Shown: positions 1 to 6,005 of the stretch, one piece after another
Numbering within the stretch: the stretch's first letter is position 1
Layout of the letters: each line of letters opens with the position of its first letter
Origin: Alphaproteobacteria bacterium
GTDB taxonomy: Bacteria; Pseudomonadota; Alphaproteobacteria; Sphingomonadales; Sphingomonadaceae
Direction of reading: 5' to 3'
NCBI GenBank assembly: GCA_016650315.1
Contig: JAENVZ010000162.1
Location: 1-8,592, forward strand
Length of the DNA: 8,592 nucleotides
Program-made: the position numbers and the translations under genes
Notes under the pieces: generated by a model
What the model was told of the DNA's origin: nothing
Seen by the model: the letters and a program-made list of their open reading frames with translations, nothing else
Database searches by the model: none

Positions 1-417
1 AAGGTCACCCAGGCCGCCGAGGAAATGGAACTGATCGCTGGACAAAAACCGGTCATCACCAAGGCGAAGAAGTCGATCGCGCAGTTCAAGCTGCGTGAGG
101 GCATGCCGATCGGCGCGAAGGTAACGCTGCGCCGCGAACGTATGTACGAGTTCCTGGACAGGCTGGTGACGATCGCAATGCCCCGCATTCGCGATTTCCG
201 CGGGCTCAATCCGAAGTCATTTGACGGCCGCGGCAACTATGCCTTTGGCATCAAGGAACAGCTGATTTTCCCGGAAATCAACTATGACCGCATCGATCAG
301 GTGCGCGGCATGGACATCATTGTAACCACCACCGCAAAAACGGACGACGAGGCCCGCGAACTGCTGCGCCTGTTCGGTTTCCCGTTCCCGGTTGAAGAGG
401 CACAGCAGGCCGCGTGA
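1..417 (+). CDS. rplE: 50S ribosomal protein L5, 5' end missing
   Basis: L5 binds 5S rRNA and helps place it, with L18, on the central protuberance of the large subunit. The reading frame is open from the first base, so the start lies upstream. 138 residues are visible, against about 180-190 for full L5, so roughly the first quarter is missing. Family features seen are [19 protein letters not shown] near the start, the [18 protein letters not shown] segment, RIRDFRGL, and the C-terminal [21 protein letters not shown] strand-helix. The gene ends in TGA and rpsN follows after 38 nt. An internal ATG at base 25 is not the true start, because conserved L5 sequence is already in progress there. In E. 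coli, S8 represses this operon by binding the mRNA near the rplE start. That site, if conserved, would lie outside this window. Confidence 0.97.
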   Translation, partial: KVTQAAEEMELIAGQKPVITKAKKSIAQFKLREGMPIGAKVTLRRERMYEFLDRLVTIAMPRIRDFRGLNPKSFDGRGNYAFGIKEQLIFPEINYDRIDQVRGMDIIVTTTAKTDDEARELLRLFGFPFPVEEAQQAA

Positions 418-455
418 GCGGTGCTGCGACAGAGAGAAGGAAGAGAACTTAAGTC

Positions 456-761
456 ATGGCGAAACTGAGTTCCATCAACAAGAATGAGCGTCGCAAAAAG
501 CTGGTCAAGAAATATGCCGGCAAATATGCGAAGCTGAAGGCAGTTGCGGACGACAAGTCCTTGGACGATTCCGAGCGTTTGATCGCGCGTTTGAAGCTGG
601 CGGAAATTCCGCGCAACGGCAACCCGACCCGCGTTCGTAACCGGTGCGAAGTCACAGGTCGTCCGCGCGCATATTATCGCAAGTTCCGGCTGTGCCGCAT
701 TCTGCTCCGTGATCTGGCCAACAAGGGCATGATCCCCGGCGTCACCAAGTCGAGCTGGTAA
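456..761 (+). CDS. rpsN: 30S ribosomal protein S14, zinc-free long form
   Basis: S14 is a late-assembling head protein of the small subunit, near S3, S10 and S19. The product has 101 residues, the length of the E. coli-type protein. The family signature lies at about residues 63-81 ([19 protein letters not shown]). Only Cys64 and Cys80 are present in this region, so the paired CxxC zinc knuckles of the short, roughly 61-residue zinc form are absent. The lysine-rich N-terminus (residues 9-28) fits rRNA contact. The ATG is chosen because a purine-rich Shine-Dalgarno stretch, AAGGAAGAG, ends 10 nt upstream and the protein opens with the usual MAKLSS. Because it needs no zinc, this paralogue type is normally the constitutive housekeeping copy. 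The gene lies between rplE and rpsH, its standard place. Confidence 0.98.
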   Translation: MAKLSSINKNERRKKLVKKYAGKYAKLKAVADDKSLDDSERLIARLKLAEIPRNGNPTRVRNRCEVTGRPRAYYRKFRLCRILLRDLANKGMIPGVTKSSW

Positions 762-771
762 GGATAGATAG

Positions 772-1167
772 ATGGCATTGACCGATCCTTTGGGTGATAT
801 GCTCACCCGCATCCGCAACGGCCAGCAGGCACGCAAAGACAGCGTTGTCAGCCCGGCTTCCAACCTGCGCGTGCGCGTCCTCGACGTGTTGCAGCGTGAA
901 GGCTATATTCGCGGCTATAGTGAAGAAGAACTGGGCAAGCATAAGGGCCTGCGCATCGAGCTGAAATATTTCGAGGGGCAGCCAGCAATCAAGCATGTCG
1001 CCCGCGTGTCCAAGCCCGGCCGTCGCGTCTATTCCGGTTCGAAGGAACTGCCGGTGATCCGCAACGGCCTTGGCATCACCATCGTTTCGACGCCCCGCGG
1101 CGTTCTGTCCGACGCCGAAGCACGCGACCAGAATGTCGGTGGCGAAGTTCTGGCGGAGGTATTCTGA
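772..1167 (+). CDS. rpsH: 30S ribosomal protein S8
   Basis: S8 is a primary 16S rRNA binding protein that organises the central domain. In E. coli it is also the translational repressor of the spc operon. The product has 131 residues, the usual length. The N-terminal [17 protein letters not shown] is typical, and the C-terminal RNA-binding signature [18 protein letters not shown] occupies residues 101-118. The ATG follows the rpsN stop by 10 nt, and the AGGA at 761-764 that probably serves as ribosome binding site overlaps that stop codon, which suggests coupled translation. Whether S8 regulates this operon by feedback cannot be judged here, because the expected target upstream of rplE lies outside the window. 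Confidence 0.98.
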   Translation: MALTDPLGDMLTRIRNGQQARKDSVVSPASNLRVRVLDVLQREGYIRGYSEEELGKHKGLRIELKYFEGQPAIKHVARVSKPGRRVYSGSKELPVIRNGLGITIVSTPRGVLSDAEARDQNVGGEVLAEVF

Positions 1168-1169
1168 TC

Positions 1170-1703
1170 ATGTCACGTATCGGAAAAAAGCCGGTTGCGA
1201 TCCCTACGGGGGTTACCGCAACCATCGAAGATGGTCTGCTTTCGGTCAAGGGACCTAAGGGTACGCTGGTTTTGCCACTGGCGGCCGAGGTCACCTATGC
1301 GGTTGAAGAAAGCACGATTTCGATTGCACCTGCCAACGCCACCAAGCGCGCACGTTCCTATTGGGGCATGCAGCGCACGCTGATCCAAAACCTGGTCACC
1401 GGCGTGACCGTGGGCTTTACCAAGGTGCTGGAAATCAATGGCGTTGGTTATCGCGCCAATGCGCAGGGCCGGAACCTGAAGCTGCAGCTTGGCTATAGCC
1501 ATGATGTCGACTTCCCCATCCCGGAAGGCATCGAGATCAAGACCCCCGACAACACGACGGTCGAAATCACGGGCAACGACAAGCAGCAAGTGGGTCAGGT
1601 CGCCGCCGAAATCCGTCGCTGGCGCAAGCCGGAGCCTTACAAGGGCAAGGGCATCAAATATCGCGGCGAGTTTATCTTCCGCAAAGAAGGCAAGAAGAAG
1701 TAA
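1170..1703 (+). CDS. rplF: 50S ribosomal protein L6
   Basis: L6 binds 23S rRNA near the sarcin-ricin loop and the factor-binding region of the large subunit. The product has 177 residues, matching the family. It begins with the conserved [12 protein letters not shown] and shows the duplicated L6 fold: first half with VKGPKGTL at about residues 27-33, second half with the C-terminal signature [11 protein letters not shown] at 154-164 and a lysine-rich tail. The start is only 2 nt after the rpsH stop. Its GGAGG (1155-1159, 10 nt before the ATG) lies inside rpsH, so the two genes are likely translationally coupled. A 511-codon open frame on the opposite strand spans this gene, rplR and most of rpsE, but it mirrors their codon structure and is not annotated. 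Confidence 0.98.
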   Translation: MSRIGKKPVAIPTGVTATIEDGLLSVKGPKGTLVLPLAAEVTYAVEESTISIAPANATKRARSYWGMQRTLIQNLVTGVTVGFTKVLEINGVGYRANAQGRNLKLQLGYSHDVDFPIPEGIEIKTPDNTTVEITGNDKQQVGQVAAEIRRWRKPEPYKGKGIKYRGEFIFRKEGKKK

Positions 1704-1706
1704 GCC

Positions 1707-2060
1707 ATGGCCAAACTCTCTCTCTTTGAACGGCGTCGTCGCCGCGTTCGCACCGCACTCAAGAGCCGGGGCGCGACCCGTCCCCGGCTTTCGATCCACC
1801 GCTCGGGCAAGCATATCTATGCTCAGGTCATCGACGATGCGGAAGGCAAGACCGTTGCCGCAGCTTCGACCCTGGACAAGGATGTGCGTGGCAAGGCCGG
1901 GGCGACCGCAGGTGCCGCTGCCGATGTCGGCAAGCGCGTTGCCGAAGCCGCAACCAAGGCCGGCGTGACCAAGGTCGTGTTCGACCGCGGAGGCTTTCTT
2001 TTCCACGGACGCGTCAAGGCGCTGGCGGATGCCGCGCGTGAAGGCGGATTGGAGTTTTAG
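1707..2060 (+). CDS. rplR: 50S ribosomal protein L18
   Basis: L18 binds 5S rRNA and, with L5, attaches it to the large subunit. The product has 117 residues, equal to the E. coli protein. The basic N-terminus (ERRRRRVR, residues 8-15) is the flexible 5S-contacting tail. The core is recognised by [20 protein letters not shown] (26-44) and the C-terminal [19 protein letters not shown] (92-110) ending GGLEF. Residues 62-75 are an alanine/glycine-rich stretch ([13 protein letters not shown]) that fits the variable middle loop. The ATG comes 3 nt after the rplF stop, and no strong Shine-Dalgarno sequence is seen beyond the purine-rich end of rplF. Initiation therefore probably depends on ribosomes finishing rplF. 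Confidence 0.97.
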   Translation: MAKLSLFERRRRRVRTALKSRGATRPRLSIHRSGKHIYAQVIDDAEGKTVAAASTLDKDVRGKAGATAGAAADVGKRVAEAATKAGVTKVVFDRGGFLFHGRVKALADAAREGGLEF

Positions 2061-2063
2061 ATT

Positions 2064-2798
2064 ATGGCTGAAGAAAACAACATTGAAGCGCCATCTGTCG
2101 CAGCCGCGACTACCGCTCCCGAAGCGCCTCAGCAGGAAAACCGCGCACGTCGCGGTCGTGGTGGCGGCCCTGGTGGCGGTGGCGGACGCGGTGGCAACGA
2201 CCGTGGTGGCGGTCGTGGTGGCCGTCGTGACGATCGTCGCGGCAACCGCGATGAAGATCAGGGCGAAGAGCTGATTGAAAAGCTGGTCCACATCAACCGC
2301 GTTTCCAAGACCGTGAAGGGCGGTAAGCGCTTTGGTTTTGCGGCATTGGTTGTTGTCGGCGACGGCAAGGGCCGGGCCGGTTTCGGTCATGGCAAGGCGC
2401 GCGAAGTGCCCGAAGCCATTTCGAAGGCGACCGCTGCTGCCAAGAAGAAGATGGTTCGCGTTCCGTTGAAAGAAGGCCGGACCCTGCACCATGATGGCAA
2501 AGGCCATTTTGGCGCTGGCAATGTGACGCTGCGTTCGGCACCTGCCGGTACGGGAATCATCGCTGGCGGCCCGATGCGTGCCGTCTTCGAAAGCCTGGGT
2601 GTTGCCGACGTTGTGACCAAGTCGGTCGGCACGTCCAACCCCTATAACATGATCCGGGCGACCTTTCAGGCGCTTGGCGAACAGACCAGCCCGAAATCGG
2701 TGTCGCAACGTCGTGGCAAGAAGATTGCCGACCTGTTGCGCCGTGGCGGTTCTTCCGAAGCGGTCGCACAGGCCGATGCCGAAGCTGTGGTGGAGTAA
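2064..2798 (+). CDS. rpsE: 30S ribosomal protein S5 with Gly/Arg-rich N-terminal extension
   Basis: S5 sits on the solvent side of the small subunit, near the mRNA entry region and decoding site, and affects accuracy. The product has 244 residues against about 167 in E. coli. The conserved core starts at about residue 67: [20 protein letters not shown] (68-87) opens the double-stranded-RNA-binding-like domain, with [21 protein letters not shown] following (99-119). The C-terminal domain carries [13 protein letters not shown] (162-174) and [10 protein letters not shown] (191-200). Ahead of the core lie about 27 Ala/Glu/Pro-rich residues and then a Gly/Arg tract. The C-terminus adds a short acidic Ala/Glu tail. 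The ATG start is supported by GGAG at 2051-2054 in the end of rplR. The next in-frame ATGs lie deep in the core, so the extension belongs to the natural open frame. Its function is unknown to me. Confidence 0.96.
   Translation: MAEENNIEAPSVAAATTAPEAPQQENRARRGRGGGPGGGGGRGGNDRGGGRGGRRDDRRGNRDEDQGEELIEKLVHINRVSKTVKGGKRFGFAALVVVGDGKGRAGFGHGKAREVPEAISKATAAAKKKMVRVPLKEGRTLHHDGKGHFGAGNVTLRSAPAGTGIIAGGPMRAVFESLGVADVVTKSVGTSNPYNMIRATFQALGEQTSPKSVSQRRGKKIADLLRRGGSSEAVAQADAEAVVE
2142..2249 (+). repeat. Gly/Arg low-complexity tract within rpsE
   Basis: Residues 27-62 of S5 contain 17 glycines and 12 arginines out of 36, arranged as RGG-like units with a few Asp and Asn. At the DNA level the stretch is built from irregular copies of GGTGGC, GGTCGT and GGCCGT, so it could change length by slippage. 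Such tracts are typically disordered and bind RNA non-specifically. It lies just before the conserved S5 fold, so it would probably project from the ribosome surface. This is inference from composition only. Confidence 0.9.
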
Positions 2799-2803
2799 GG
2801 CAT

Positions 2804-2983
2804 ATGGCGAAAATCAAGATCAAGCAGACCGGATCGCCGATCCGCCGTCCCGGATCCCAGCGCAAGGTCCTGATCGGCCTTGGCCTCAACAAGATGCATC
2901 GCGTTGTCGAGCATGAGGATACGCCGGAAATTCGCGGCATGATCAAGACCGTGCACCACATGGTCGAAGTCGTGGAGGGGTGA
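2804..2983 (+). CDS. rpmD: 50S ribosomal protein L30
   Basis: L30 is a small protein of the large subunit. The product has 59 residues, the same length as in E. coli. It reads [16 protein letters not shown], then [20 protein letters not shown] in the middle, ending with [13 protein letters not shown]. This matches the L30 pattern of a short first strand, the conserved GL-LNK-H helix start and a C-terminal strand. The ATG is 5 nt after the rpsE stop. GGAG at 2792-2795, inside the last rpsE codons, is the likely ribosome binding site with 8-nt spacing. L30 is missing in some bacteria, so its presence here is informative. It is the last gene before the inverted-repeat element. Confidence 0.96.
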   Translation: MAKIKIKQTGSPIRRPGSQRKVLIGLGLNKMHRVVEHEDTPEIRGMIKTVHHMVEVVEG

Positions 2984-2986
2984 AGC

Positions 2987-3056
2987 ACGTGCTCCTGCGA
3001 AAGCAGGAGCCCAGCCCACCAAGAGACTCTGGACTCCTGCTTTCGCAGGAGCACGT
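2987..3056. repeat. REP/BIME-like inverted repeat between rpmD and rplO
   Basis: Two arms, 2987-3009 and 3034-3056, are perfect 23-nt reverse complements. After one mismatch they extend by 4 further pairs (CCAG/CTGG), leaving a 14-nt central loop at 3015-3028. Each arm is also a hairpin by itself: CTCCTGC-GAAA-GCAGGAG at 2992-3009 and CTCCTGC-TTTC-GCAGGAG at 3034-3051. In RNA the left unit would carry a stable GAAA tetraloop. Two opposed hairpin units with a short spacer are the layout of REP doublets (BIMEs). I recall similar CTCCTGC...GCAGGAG repeats scattered between genes in sphingomonads, but this was not checked. There is no T-run after the structure, so it does not look like an intrinsic terminator, and the downstream rplO has to be expressed. 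Confidence 0.8.
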
Positions 3057-3095
3057 CCTTAATTAGCGCGAACAAAGCGAAAGCGAGTGCACGAT

Positions 3096-3581
3096 ATGAA
3101 ACTGAACGAAATCAACGATAATGCAGGCGCCCGCAAGGGCCGGATGCGCGTTGGCCGGGGCATTGGCTCGGGCAAGGGCAAGACCGCTGGGCGTGGTCAG
3201 AAGGGTGCGAAGGCCCGTTCGGGCGTCGCCATCAACGGTTTCGAGGGTGGCCAGATGCCGCTCCACATGCGTCTGCCAAAGCGCGGTTTCAACAACATCT
3301 TCCGCAAGGATTATGCCGAGGCCAATCTGGGCATGGTGCAGAAGGCGATCGATGCCGGCAAGATCGACGCGTCCGCGACTGTGGACAAGGCTGTGCTGAA
3401 GGCTGCTGGCCTGGTGCGCGGCGGCAAGCATGGCGTTCGCCTGCTCGCCAAGGGCGAGATTACGAGCAAGGTCAGCTTTGCGGTCGCCGGTGCATCGAAA
3501 GCCGCTGTCGAAGCGGTTGAAAAGGCAGGCGGCAAGGTTGAGATTCTGGCGACGAAGCCGGAAACCGCGAACGAGGATTAA
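3096..3581 (+). CDS. rplO: 50S ribosomal protein L15
   Basis: L15 is a late-assembly large-subunit protein that contacts several 23S rRNA domains. The product has 161 residues from the chosen ATG. The N-terminal half has the glycine/lysine-rich extended segment typical of L15: [18 protein letters not shown] (20-37), then [18 protein letters not shown] (48-65). The C-terminal half is the globular Ala/Val/Lys domain. The frame could begin three codons earlier at a GTG (3087). The ATG at 3096 is preferred because L15 proteins commonly begin MKLNE or similar. Neither start has a strong Shine-Dalgarno sequence; GCGAG at 3083-3087 is the best candidate, 8 nt before the ATG. The upstream gap from rpmD is unusually long (112 nt) because of the inverted-repeat element. 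Confidence 0.96.
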   Translation: MKLNEINDNAGARKGRMRVGRGIGSGKGKTAGRGQKGAKARSGVAINGFEGGQMPLHMRLPKRGFNNIFRKDYAEANLGMVQKAIDAGKIDASATVDKAVLKAAGLVRGGKHGVRLLAKGEITSKVSFAVAGASKAAVEAVEKAGGKVEILATKPETANED

Positions 3582-3605
3582 GCAGCTCTTCTGATGCTTG
3601 CATAT

Positions 3606-3648
3606 ATGACCCCGCTTCCCGAAATGGTGCAGCGGGGTCATTATGTTT
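3606..3648 (+). terminator. Possible weak intrinsic terminator or attenuator after rplO
   Basis: ATGACCCCGCT (3606-3616) pairs perfectly with AGCGGGGTCAT (3631-3641), giving an 11-bp stem around a 14-nt loop. The stem runs directly into a T-rich but interrupted stretch, TTATGTTT. It begins 25 nt after the rplO stop. The stem is good, but the U-tract is poor and the loop is large, so it may end only part of the transcripts and separate secY expression from the ribosomal genes. It could also be a simple mRNA 3'-end stabiliser. Confidence 0.5.
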
Positions 3649-3661
3649 CCGGCCATGGTCC

Positions 3662-3787
3662 ATGATGCGGGAGAAAAAAGCGACGCAAGCGATCCCGGAT
3701 TTCGACATTTACCGGGATGAAGGCTGGTTGCATTCGACAGGACTGGATTCGACCGCTAAGGGATTCGACTACGTCCCCAACGCATGA
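3662..3787 (+). CDS. Candidate 41-residue small ORF before secY
   Basis: An open frame starts at a tandem ATG ATG and ends with TGA 24 nt before the secY start. The predicted peptide starts MMREKKATQAIPDFD and ends with STAKGFDYVPNA. It is mixed and polar, with aromatic residues and no membrane segment or signal peptide. About two thirds of its codons end in G or C, so codon use neither supports nor excludes coding. No Shine-Dalgarno sequence precedes the ATG pair. The frame stays open upstream through the hairpin loop, so it could also be a remnant of a longer gene. I do not recognise it. It overlaps the TTCGAC repeats, so the whole stretch may equally be non-coding regulatory DNA. Confidence 0.25.
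   Translation: MMREKKATQAIPDFDIYRDEGWLHSTGLDSTAKGFDYVPNA
3692..3769 (+). promoter_or_regulatory. Iterated TTCGAC hexamers and short inverted repeat upstream of secY
   Basis: TTCGAC occurs four times, at 3701, 3733, 3748 and 3764, with start-to-start distances of 32, 15 and 16 nt. The last two copies share GGATTCGAC, and the first is GGATTTCGAC. A 7-bp inverted repeat, ATCCCGG (3692-3698) and CCGGGAT (3712-3718), encloses the first copy. Just downstream, TATGAT at 3789-3794 resembles a -10 box, but the best -35 partner, TCGACT (3765-3770, 18-nt spacer), is weak and the predicted transcript would start almost at the secY ribosome binding site. Regular spacing of direct repeats suggests a protein binding array or an inserted repeat. 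No regulator can be named. Confidence 0.35.
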
Positions 3788-3811
3788 ATATGATTGAGGT
3801 TTAAGGCACAT

Positions 3812-5179
3812 ATGGCATCGAGAGCCGACCAGCTTGCATCCAACATCAGTTTTGCGAAATTTTCGCAGGCAACCGAGCTTAAAAGGCGTCTTTGGTTCAC
3901 CCTAGGCGTGTTGATCGTTTTCCGTTTTCTGAGCTTTGTGCCGCTGCCCGGCATTGATCCGACGGTGCTGGCGCAGCTTTACAGCCAGACCCAGGGCGGT
4001 GTGCTGGACATCTTCAATACGTTTTCCGGCGGTTCGCTGCAGCGCATGAGCCTGATCGCGCTGGGTGTCATGCCTTATATTACTGCGTCCATCGTGATTC
4101 AGCTTGCGGCCTCACTCTCGCCGACGCTCGCCGCCATCAAGAAGGAAGGCGAAAGCGGGCGCAAGAAGCTTAATCAATATACGCGCTATGGCACGGTCGG
4201 CCTGACCGCCGTGCAGGGCTATTTTATTGCTGTCGGCCTGGAAGGCTATGGCGCGCAATCGGGGCTGCAGGCTGTTGTCGATCCCGGAATGCTGTTCCGC
4301 GTGGCTGCCGTTGTCTCTTTGATCGGGGGCACCATGTTCCTGATGTGGCTGGGCGAGCAGATCACCAGCCGGGGTATTGGCAATGGCGTGTCGCTCATCA
4401 TCATGGCGGGGATTGTCGCGCAATTGCCGGTGACGCTGACCAACCTGTTTCAGAGCGGCCGTGAAGGTTCGATTTCCGGCCTGCTGATCATGGGTATCAT
4501 TGTCATGGCGCTGGGCCTCATTGCCGGTATCTGCTTCATGGAGCGCGCGCAGCGGCGGGTGTTGATCCAATATCCCAAGCGGCAGACGCGCCAGGGCATC
4601 ATGCAGGCAGACCGCAGCCACTTGCCGCTCAAGGTCAACACTGCCGGCGTTATTCCGCCGATTTTCGCTTCGTCGCTGTTGCTGATGCCGCTGACAGTCT
4701 CGCAGTTCGCCGGGCAGGCGACGCAGGGTGACAGCCGGTGGGGCGATTTCATCATCGAACTGAACCAGTTGCTTGCGCACGGATCGCCATTGTACATGGC
4801 GCTTTACGGCTTTGGCATCGTCTTCTTCTGCTTTTTCTACACGGCGGTTGTGTTCAACCCGGAAGAAACAGCCGAAAATCTGAAGCGTAATGGCGGCTTC
4901 ATTCCTGGCATCCGTCCGGGCAAGAATACGGAAGTCTATCTGGACTATGTGCTGACGCGTATCACGGTGATCGGGGCGGCCTATCTGGCGTTCATCTGTC
5001 TTGTGCCTGAATTCCTGATCGCGCGGGCGGGCATCCCGTTCTACCTTGGTGGGACCAGTCTGTTGATCGTCGTCAATGTCACAGTAGATACGGTTACCCA
5101 GATTCAAAGCCACTTGCTGGCCCACCAATATGGGGATTTGATCAAGAAGGCGAAACTGAAGGGCGGACGCCTCCGCTAG
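3812..5179 (+). CDS. secY: Protein translocase subunit SecY
   Basis: SecY forms the membrane channel through which the Sec system exports unfolded proteins and inserts membrane proteins. The product has 455 residues, close to the usual 435-460, and has about ten hydrophobic segments. Family landmarks include the cytosolic N-terminus ending ATELKRRLWF (20-29), the plug-region stretch VLDIFNTFSGGSLQRMS (64-80), GVMPYITASIVIQLA (85-99), FLMWLGEQITSRGIGNGVSL (176-195), QADRSHLPLKVNTAGVIPPI (265-284) and the ribosome/SecA-contacting loop NPEETAENLKRNGGFIPGIR (349-368). The ATG is preferred over an upstream in-frame TTG (3794) because AAGG (3803-3806) and GAGG (3796-3799) precede it and the N-terminus then matches the family. 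It is separated from rplO by an unusually long 230 nt, and is followed closely by adk. Confidence 0.97.
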   Translation: MASRADQLASNISFAKFSQATELKRRLWFTLGVLIVFRFLSFVPLPGIDPTVLAQLYSQTQGGVLDIFNTFSGGSLQRMSLIALGVMPYITASIVIQLAASLSPTLAAIKKEGESGRKKLNQYTRYGTVGLTAVQGYFIAVGLEGYGAQSGLQAVVDPGMLFRVAAVVSLIGGTMFLMWLGEQITSRGIGNGVSLIIMAGIVAQLPVTLTNLFQSGREGSISGLLIMGIIVMALGLIAGICFMERAQRRVLIQYPKRQTRQGIMQADRSHLPLKVNTAGVIPPIFASSLLLMPLTVSQFAGQATQGDSRWGDFIIELNQLLAHGSPLYMALYGFGIVFFCFFYTAVVFNPEETAENLKRNGGFIPGIRPGKNTEVYLDYVLTRITVIGAAYLAFICLVPEFLIARAGIPFYLGGTSLLIVVNVTVDTVTQIQSHLLAHQYGDLIKKAKLKGGRLR

Positions 5180-5209
5180 TTCAGGACCGCACAGGGGAGC
5201 ATCTCGTAC

Positions 5210-5860
5210 ATGAATATCATTTTGCTGGGGCCGCCGGGCGCAGGAAAAGGAACCCAGGCGAGCCGTCTGGAAGAGGCACGCGGCATGGTCCAGCTTTCAA
5301 CCGGCGACATGTTGCGCGCCGCCGTCAAGGCGGGGACACCGGTGGGCCTGAAGGCGAAAGCAGTTATGGACGCGGGCGAACTGGTTTCGGACGAAATTGT
5401 GTCGGGCATTATCGGTGACCGGCTTGATGAACTGGGTCCTGACACCGGCGTCATTTTCGATGGTTATCCACGTACCGCGCCACAGGCGGAATCGCTGGAC
5501 GCGATCCTGACAGAGCGCGGCCGTTCGCTCGATCATGTCATTGAATTGGCTGTTGATGAGGACGCGTTGGTTGAACGCATTACCGGGCGTTTTACCTGCG
5601 CGACATGCGGCGAAGGCTATCATGACATCTTCAAGCAGCCCAAAATGGCTGGCGTCTGCGACAAGTGCGGGGGAACGGAATTCAAGCGTCGTCCCGACGA
5701 CAATGAGGAAACGGTGCGGACCCGCATGGCCGAATATCACGCCAAAACCGCGCCCATCCTTCCCATTTATGAGGCGCGCGGCATTGTCAGCCGCGTCGAT
5801 GGCATGGCCGACATGAATGACGTGACGCAAGCGATCGCGGTGATTCTGGACGATCGCTGA
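5210..5860 (+). CDS. adk: Adenylate kinase with zinc-type LID
   Basis: Adenylate kinase converts ATP and AMP to two ADP in the cytosol. The product has 216 residues. The P-loop GPPGAGKGTQ is at 8-17, the AMP-binding LSTGDMLRAA at 29-38, and FDGYPRT at 83-89 holds a conserved substrate arginine. The LID domain carries two CxxC pairs (Cys130/Cys133 and Cys150/Cys153), the four-cysteine zinc-binding arrangement of many Gram-positive and some alphaproteobacterial enzymes; E. coli Adk lacks it. RRPDDNEETVRTR (160-172) supplies the catalytic arginines. GGGGAG (5194-5199) sits 10 nt before the ATG, and the secY stop is 30 nt upstream, so secY and adk are probably co-transcribed. adk in this position is normal; what follows it is not the usual rpsM. 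Confidence 0.98.
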   Translation: MNIILLGPPGAGKGTQASRLEEARGMVQLSTGDMLRAAVKAGTPVGLKAKAVMDAGELVSDEIVSGIIGDRLDELGPDTGVIFDGYPRTAPQAESLDAILTERGRSLDHVIELAVDEDALVERITGRFTCATCGEGYHDIFKQPKMAGVCDKCGGTEFKRRPDDNEETVRTRMAEYHAKTAPILPIYEARGIVSRVDGMADMNDVTQAIAVILDDR

Positions 5861-6005
5861 AGCCGCTGGCCGCAATTCAGTCTGGACATCAACGGGATAC
5901 AAGCCACCCGCAAATCTGCTATCCTTTGGGCATCAGTGGCTCCGACTCATGGGGAGAGCCGATTGTCTGCGGCATATTTGGCTGCAATAGGGGAGGATAT
6001 GCGCA
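5861..6005 (+). promoter_or_regulatory. adk-gdhA intergenic region with strong gdhA ribosome binding site
   Basis: This 145-nt gap contains GGGGAGG at 5990-5996, a strong Shine-Dalgarno sequence 9 nt before the gdhA ATG (6006). An out-of-frame ATG at 5999 lies only 2 nt after that sequence and would encode nine residues before a stop, so the ribosome binding site decides for 6006. A separate gdhA promoter is expected here. TATCCT at 5920-5925 is a possible -10 box, but no good -35 box stands at the right distance. A bulged GGCTC...GAGCC hairpin (5938-5960) without a T-run is too weak to call a terminator for adk. Confidence 0.5.

Noticed and set aside
1173..2708. 511-codon open frame on the minus strand opposite rplF, rplR and rpsE
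   Set aside because: It lies entirely opposite three certain ribosomal protein genes in a GC-rich genome. The product is low-complexity (Thr/Ala runs antisense to the Gly/Arg tract) with no recognisable domain. It is a shadow of the codon bias on the plus strand.
2984..3060. Double hairpin after rpmD considered as a Rho-independent terminator
   Set aside because: No T-run follows either hairpin, and essential rplO lies immediately downstream without a visible promoter. A REP-like repeat explains the two opposed hairpin units better.
3643..3720. 25-codon frame starting in the T-tract after the rplO hairpin
   Set aside because: It is short, has no ribosome binding site, starts within the terminator-like structure and overlaps the longer 41-codon frame. 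It is most likely chance.
3741..3780. Resemblance of CTGGATTCGAC to the conserved 5' segment of tmRNA
   Set aside because: The match is limited to about ten bases. There is no matching T-arm (GGTTCGANTCC), acceptor stem or tag-peptide frame, and alphaproteobacterial tmRNA is a permuted two-piece form. The hexamer repeats fully account for the similarity.
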